Below, piece after piece: positions 28,401-33,424 of a stretch of DNA of 33,424 bases. Positions within the stretch are counted from its first letter, which is position 1, and each line of letters opens with the position of its first letter. The stretch covers positions 1 through 33,424 of the forward strand of contig JAYMGJ010000612.1 in assembly GCA_037178675.1 (NCBI GenBank), in the 5' to 3' direction. The notes below the pieces were generated by a model that was not told the DNA's origin, did no database searches, and saw only the letters and a list, made by a program, of their open reading frames with translations. The translations under genes were made by a program, and so were the position numbers. The DNA is from Scleroderma bovista. Taxonomy: Eukaryota; Basidiomycota; Agaricomycetes; Boletales; Sclerodermataceae.

Positions 28401-29072
28401 TTCAACTACGACTAACAGCGCTGCACCATAATTGTACCGTAACTGTACAAATGGGGACCTATCTGTACTACTGTAGCGACTGTAGCTGACTGTAGCTGGC
28501 AGTACAGCTCAGCACAGTGACTTTGGGTTTTGCTGATGGAGTATCACAACATATGGTCTTGGTAGTAGTATACATAGCAGCCTTGCTATGTTAAATATAT
28601 ATTTACATGTTGGACTATGCCTACCATGGATTTCATGCTTGTTGTTATATTGACAAGTTTATAGCAGTGGGAACTTGTTGATGGAGCTTTGAGTGCTACA
28701 AAGGCTACATAGTACTATATCGACAAGTGGTTTTTTTTTTCCCTGATGCTAAAAACAAGATTTTTGAATGATCAACATACTTGTAGTTCAAAGTGCATCA
28801 GCAAACCAACCCTCCCCTGGACAGTACTGGACAGCACTGGCCAGTTACCCCAGAGCCCCAGCTACTCCTAGCAAGGTACCCAACTGGCTAGCACTGTCCA
28901 GGACTGTCCCAGGACTTGTTCCAGCTGTCCCAGACTGTTCCAGTAGTACTATGAACAGTATCTATACTACCTGTGCTTGAGATTTCGAGCACTTAATTCA
29001 TTCAGTGTTAATGTTAATCAACTTATATTAATTCAATAAAAAAGTACAGAACAAAGACTAAATATTATATAC

Positions 29073-29760
29073 GTCGCGTGGTCGTGGTCGTGGTGGCCGC
29101 ATCGACGATGCAGGTGGTAGGGTCGTCGTTGTCGTCATCAATGGCCGTGACATCAGCACTGGTGGTGGGGGTAGTGGTGGAGGTCGCGTCGAGGTGGTCG
29201 TCGTCGTCGCCGTCGCTGGTGGTGGAGTGGCCGTCGTCGCTAGTGGGTGGTGGTGGTGGCCGCGTTGTCGTCGACACTGGTGGTGGTCGTGTCGTTGTTA
29301 TCGACGCTGGTGGCCGCGTCGGTGCTGGTGATGGTCGTGGTCGTGTCGATGCTGGGGGTAGTGGCCACGTCAGTGCTGGTGATGGTTGTGGTCGTATCAA
29401 TGCTGGGGGTAGCGGCCGCGTCACCGTCGATGCTGGTGACGGTCGCGTGGTCGTCGACGGTGGTGGTGGCCGCGTCGTCAGTGTTGACATCGGTGGTGGT
29501 TGCGTCGGTGCTGGTGGTGGTTGCGTCAGTGCTGGTGGTGGTTGCGTCAGTGCTGGTGGTGGTTGCGTCGAGTGGTGCTAGTGGTGGCCGCATCGTTGAC
29601 GCTGGTGGTGGGGTGGTCGTCACGCTGGAGGTGGTCGTGTCATTGACGCAGGTGGTGGTGGTGGTGGCCCATGTCATCGACGCTGGTGGTGGTGATGGTC
29701 GCATCGTCGTCGTCGCCGTCGCTGGTGGTGGTCATGTCGTCGTTGACACTGGTGGTGGAA
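29073..29760. repeat. G-rich triplet array, left arm of TIR copy 2
   Basis: Plus-strand units such as GTCGATGCTGGTGGTGGTCGC repeat with triplet variation. Several units near 29500-29575 (GGTTGCGTCAGTGCTGGTGGT) are nearly exact. The strand is strongly G over C, switching to C over G in the right arm. Confidence 0.7.
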
Positions 29761-29889
29761 GAGAACAAGGATAGTGACTTAGATAAATTTTTGAAGTGTG
29801 TATGTATGCGCGTGTTTGGTACATGATTATATCAGCATATTGAACTACCAAAAATTTCTAATTATATTTACGACTTGACTACACGCCTC

Positions 29890-30280
29890 GCCCACAGCCA
29901 CCACCACCATGTCGACGCGACCACCACCACCAGCGTCGACGATGACGTGGTCACCACCACCAATGTCGTCGATGGTGCAACCACCACCACCAGCGCTGAC
30001 AACAACACAGCCACCACCACCACCACCAACGTCGACAACGACCACCCCACCAGCGTCGTTGTCGCGACCCGATGACAACGACCCCACCACCTGCGTCCAT
30101 GCAGCCACCATCCCACCACGAGCGTCGACGTCGGGACCACCACCACCACCACCTGCATTGACGATGCGGTAATCACCACCAGCGACGATGACGATCCCCA
30201 TCCCCATCCCCATCCCCAGCGTCGTCTGATGACGACGCCGACGCCGACCACCAGCGCAGCATCGACGATCACCACCCCCA
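29890..30280. repeat. C-rich triplet array, right arm of TIR copy 2
   Basis: Plus-strand CCACCACCACCAGCGTCGAC-type units complement the left arm in inverse order. CATCCC is repeated three times near 30197-30215. The arm begins after CTCGCCCACAG, matching CTTGCCCACAG in copy 1. Confidence 0.7.
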
Positions 30281-30523
30281 CCGTACAAATATATTATTTA
30301 TGTAGTTATTTGTGTTGTATCTGTAGTACTAGTTCTAATAAAATTTCTTTTTTTACTCTACTGATACAATGTTGTGACTGGTAACAATTGGCTGCACCAG
30401 ACTGGTGCAGAGTTGGACAGATTGGTACAGAGTCGGACAGGCTGGGTGGCCGGCTAAGCGCTGTCAAGTGCTGTCAGCTCAGCTAACCATTAGGGTTGGT
30501 TTGCTGATGTGGAAATGAAATGT

Positions 30524-32167
30524 CTAACGACAATGACATGATCTACCACAAGAAGGACAAACAATGGTTGGAGAATGAGAAGGATTGAAGAAATCCTCTC
30601 GGGCCTCAACTGGATCATCATTATGAGAAATAAGATACTTCATAATGGTTCCATTTGTCAGCTCTGAACTCCATCCACCCCACTCACAGATCTTGCAGCA
30701 GGTTGTTGCGAAAAAGTTCTAAAAATGTCTCAGAAGACTATCACTCAGTGAGAAATGGCTTCTGTTTACCACTGGACTGACTTCATACTCACCATAGGTT
30801 TGTCCTCAGTAGAAACACGATCACCTGATACAATCTTCCGAAAGAGAAACCCTTGCTTTATCTCTGAGCACCTGATCCACTCTGCAAAGGCTTGAACAAA
30901 GCATATATGCTGAGAAGATGGCTGGAATGGATACAAATAGAAGGGCTGAATACCTTCAAGGTTTTTTTCCAGAAAAAAGTTTTGTCACTTGTCACAAAAC
31001 ACATTTTAGAATCACTCACCTCCATATTGATGGGTTTTTCTAAATGGAAGCTTGATCACAAGGTGCTCACCCCTTTGTGAATGTTGCACCACCTCTATGT
31101 CATGAACTTGAACTTTCAGGACTTCATCAGCATGTAACAGACAGAGAAAGGCAAGAGTATAGGCTGCTTGAAGGAGGCGACGTGCCCTTCCACCACCCCA
31201 CTGAGGATCAGATCCATCATTTGACTTCTGAATTTGAACACCATATGGCTGAATAGGCCAGTTTTCATCCCGATGATTGTGGTGGTAAAGCTTGAGTAAA
31301 AGATCCTGCATCACATGCCAAAGTAAGTAGTGTCAGGCAGATTGGTAGCCTGACTTCACTTACTGATGTAATGGCCCTGGAACTGCATGCCACCTCACCA
31401 GCTTGGACCTTGCCATTATAGAAATTGAGAGCTTAGACATATGATAGATCTCAGATTAGGATAATAAACAACACACCTTGCATCTTCGCAAGCTACACAT
31501 GTAGCTTGACACCTGCTGACTCACTGAGGGATTTCCCCAGAAGTGCCCACTGTCCCCCCGCTGTCCCCAGGGAGTTGTTCCAAGGTTGTGAACCTTGCCA
31601 AATCCATATGTCATGGCAGCACACATTTTCTGTGCATGACTATAAGAATCACGGGGTTCAGATGGTGGTTTTGTCCCTCCTTTGAGAGACAATGAATCAC
31701 AGCTGATAGAAGCCATTAAATATGTGTTATGGGCATAATTGAAATACTTACGCTGCCATGATCCATGCTGTGATAAACAATGGGGCCTCCTCCACAGGGG
31801 AGGAACAAAAAAAAATCTCAGAAGCCTGGATAAGGCCTTGTTGGACCAGAAAGTCCTGGCATTGGACCATAAGTCTAAAATGTCAGTATGGTGCCCATGT
31901 TAAACTGAGGGTGTTGGACACCTACCTAGAATACTCCAAATGTGTGCGTTCACTGATGCCCTTTGATGCTGCTTGAACAGAAGACAGCAGCAGATCAACA
32001 TTGCTGGCTGTAGTAGTGCCAGAAGCTTGTGGTGGCAAAGTTTCCTGCTCTGCTTCAAAATCTTCCTGCATCTCTGCCTCATCAATGGCTGTTGAAGCCT
32101 GTGCATGTGCTGCTGCTTCAGCAACACCAGCAAACCTGGGATCAGAGAGTAACAAAGACCTAGACAT
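30524..32167 (-). CDS. Tyrosine-recombinase (phage-integrase fold)-like protein, seven exons, probably inactive
   Basis: Exons are 32167-31926, 31874-31752, 31702-31477, 31408-31364, 31305-31020, 30953-30793 and 30718-30524. All six introns (49-74 nt) are GT-AG, and the frame is continuous for 425 codons. An N-terminal core-binding-like region (SERTHLEYSR, DFLVQQGLIQ) is followed by HAQKMCAAMTYGFGKV, YTLAFLCLLHADEVLKVQ and IKLPFRKTHQYGG, then GFLFRKIVSGDRVS and KICEWGGWSSEL...TIMKYLIS, with a CPSCGRSCHC tail. I recognise this as the integrase-like family of basidiomycete genomes. In my memory of that family, LLRxDE carries the first catalytic Arg; here it is His270. The HSFRRGG-type HxxR box between exon 6 and WGGW is absent. 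The Trp and Tyr389 box remains. The start is uncertain; the frame is open to 32362. Confidence 0.8.
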
Positions 32168-33155
32168 CTCTGCTAAGAGCTTCAGTGAGTATCCAGAAAC
32201 TTGAGACCCTTTATTCACCTTATGAAAGCTGTTGTGGTAATGACTTGTACAACAAGGTGGAAAGTGAATGAAGGGATGGAGGGTGATGGAGGTGTGTTGC
32301 ACAAGCCTGCAGTTGCCATCCAACCACTGACCTGGATGGACCCGAACTGCACTGGCTGACATGTACCCACCAACTCGGCCGGGATGCTATGAATTCATAG
32401 TGATATATATATTTCAACGTGCGGTGTATACACTATCTACAGAGGTACTAGTACGTGATTCTCAGAGTGGTGTGGCCACAGAACACATCAATGTGGGTGC
32501 GTTCATGCTATAGTGGCACCGGTGGAGAGGTGGCGGTTGCAGGGCGAGCTTGCTTGCCACACTTGTCTTGCAGCAGTAGCTGCGTGTGTATCATCGTTGT
32601 TGTCGTCAGGAGGGTGAGGGTGGAAAAGTGTCTTGCCATCGGGTCTTTGAAGTGGGGGGGGGCTTGACGAACGGTCAAGCGTGAGGTGGCCAGCAGCAAC
32701 GGTGAACGGAAAGAGACAGCATGACGGTAGAGTCAGCCGCCATCAAATGAAATGAAATAAACACACATACATACGTGGCCTAACTAATCCCAAGGTAGGT
32801 TGATGGCAGCATTGACGCCAGGGAGATGGAGCAGCGAGCTGTTATACTAGTACTAAGGATGTCTACTATGAGAGCCTAGCGAGAGATGAGGCATTGATAG
32901 ATGGACAAACCTTGTAGTAATCCGCAGTGACGTAGTACAATTTCTCATGTAGAGGTTACGGTTGGACGCTTCGAAGGACGGATGCAGCTCTGGAGGGGAG
33001 TGGCCACTGTGACAGACTCAGCCATGACCCATTGTTTGATTGTTGTTGCAACTTTCACACAACCAGCCCGTGTCCGCCATCATTCTCGCATGGGTAAAAT
33101 GCAATTACTATGTAGTCAATGTATGTAGTGACAGTAGTGTAAATGTTTGCCTGCA
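32168..33155. other. Intergenic region upstream of the recombinase-like gene
   Basis: No further gene is evident. TGATATATATATTTC at about 32400 is a possible TATA region for the minus-strand recombinase gene or simply AT-rich sequence. Short triplet runs (ATCGTTGTTGTCGTC) appear at about 32590. Open frames here are short and without motifs. Confidence 0.35.
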
Positions 33156-33159
33156 AGTC

Positions 33160-33424
33160 AGCCATCACCATCGCCGTCTACTGCTGTGGCTGCCCAGGTG
33201 GGCCATCACTGTCCCTCCGGCTGTGCAGGCTGCCCACATCGTCGTCTGTCCCTGCTGACCATGGAGGTCGCTGTCGTCGCTGTCACCTGTCTCTTCTGCA
33301 CAGGAAGTCGTCGTTGTCGTCTGAACCTGCTGCCCAGGGAGGTCGTGGTTTTCATCACCATTGTCTGTCCCTGTTGCACAGAGATCGTGTGGTTGTTGTT
33401 GCCATTGCCATTGCCTGTCTCTGC
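33160..33424. repeat. Minisatellite, units of about 50-60 bp, runs off the window
   Basis: Units contain TGTCCCTGCTG-like blocks, a GAGGTCG block, GTCGTCGT triplets and a CTGCACAG block. The pattern is the approximate reverse complement of the array at 4235-4485, so the two arrays are probably related. Confidence 0.55.

Larger units (their letters stand above)
25862..28538 (-). mobile_element. Possible third TIR element (2.7 kb), degenerate
   Basis: The left end CATCAGCAAATCCC and right end GGGTTTTGCTGATG are inverted repeats resembling the termini of the elements at 5835 and 28796. The left end is followed by GACAGCGCTTA, the subterminal motif found near the right end of the other copies, which suggests inverse orientation. 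A C-rich triplet array near the right end (G-rich on the minus strand) fits the family. There is no target duplication (TT on the left, GA on the right). The left end also lies at the end of an intron-like interval, so chance cannot be excluded. Confidence 0.4.
28796..30509. mobile_element. TIR DNA element, copy 2 (1.7 kb)
   Basis: Ends CATCAGCAAACCAACCCT and AGGGTTGGTTTGCTGATG are a perfect 18-bp inverted repeat, flanked by TG on both sides (28794-28795, 30510-30511). Inside each end there are GGACAG motifs and AT-rich segments matching copy 1. Then come a G-rich arm (29073-29760), a short centre with GATTATATCAGCATATTG (29825-29842) and a C-rich arm (29890-30280). There is no transposase. 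The two arms are roughly reverse complements, so the strand could fold back over most of its length. Confidence 0.8.

Noticed and set aside
29078..30288. Open frames of 137-175 codons in TIR copy 2
   Set aside because: Composition artefact of triplet arrays; parallel frames are open on both strands.
1..33424. CRISPR arrays, rRNA or tRNA genes
   Set aside because: No regularly spaced identical repeats with unique spacers were seen, and no complete tRNA or rRNA sequence; the only tRNA similarity is the 14-base primer-binding site.

Overview
The window looks like a repeat-rich, heterochromatin-like stretch of a filamentous fungal genome, most probably a basidiomycete (Agaricomycetes). The clues are short spliceosomal introns (about 42-78 nt), Ty1/copia elements primed by the anticodon half of initiator tRNA-Met, and a multi-exon tyrosine-recombinase-like gene of a type I know from mushroom-forming fungi. 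I recognise no housekeeping gene. The organism call is inference.

Layout. 1-5.8 kb: no confident gene; degenerate coding-like sequence (about 2.55-3.09 kb) and two GC-rich minisatellites. 5.8-9.8 kb: a DNA element with 18-bp terminal inverted repeats (CATCAGCAAACC...) holding opposed G-rich and C-rich triplet arrays. A shorter relative with the same termini lies at 28.8-30.5 kb, and a weaker third candidate at 25.9-28.5 kb. 10.1-24.2 kb: a four-layer retrotransposon nest. A + strand copia element (copia-1, 196-bp LTRs, TSD AGGGG) has a 311-bp solo LTR in its RNase H domain. That solo LTR holds a - strand copia element (copia-2, about 592-bp LTRs, TSD CAAGC). Copia-2 in turn holds two solo LTRs of another family (TSDs TATAA and ACACC). 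24.9-27.6 kb: a ladder of tandemly duplicated exon/intron-like units of unknown function. 30.5-32.2 kb: a seven-exon - strand tyrosine-recombinase-like gene with one continuous frame across six introns but with key catalytic positions missing. 32.2-33.4 kb: intergenic, ending in a minisatellite.

Main points. Copia-2 is unusually large (about 8.9 kb without its insertions) because about 3 kb of extra reading frames lie between the primer-binding site and gag. They have predicted membrane segments and two PPxY motifs at the N-terminal end. When the inserted solo LTR is ignored, the last frame ends with TAG one nucleotide before the gag ATG. The gag-pol frame of copia-2 has no frameshift in 1,778 codons. 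All four premature stops are TGA where arginine (CGA) is expected or fits, and all LTR substitutions fall at former CpG sites. This is the pattern expected from deamination of methylated cytosine in a recently inserted, silenced element. The nest formed quickly: copia-1 LTRs differ at 1 of 196 positions, yet three further layers are already inside it.
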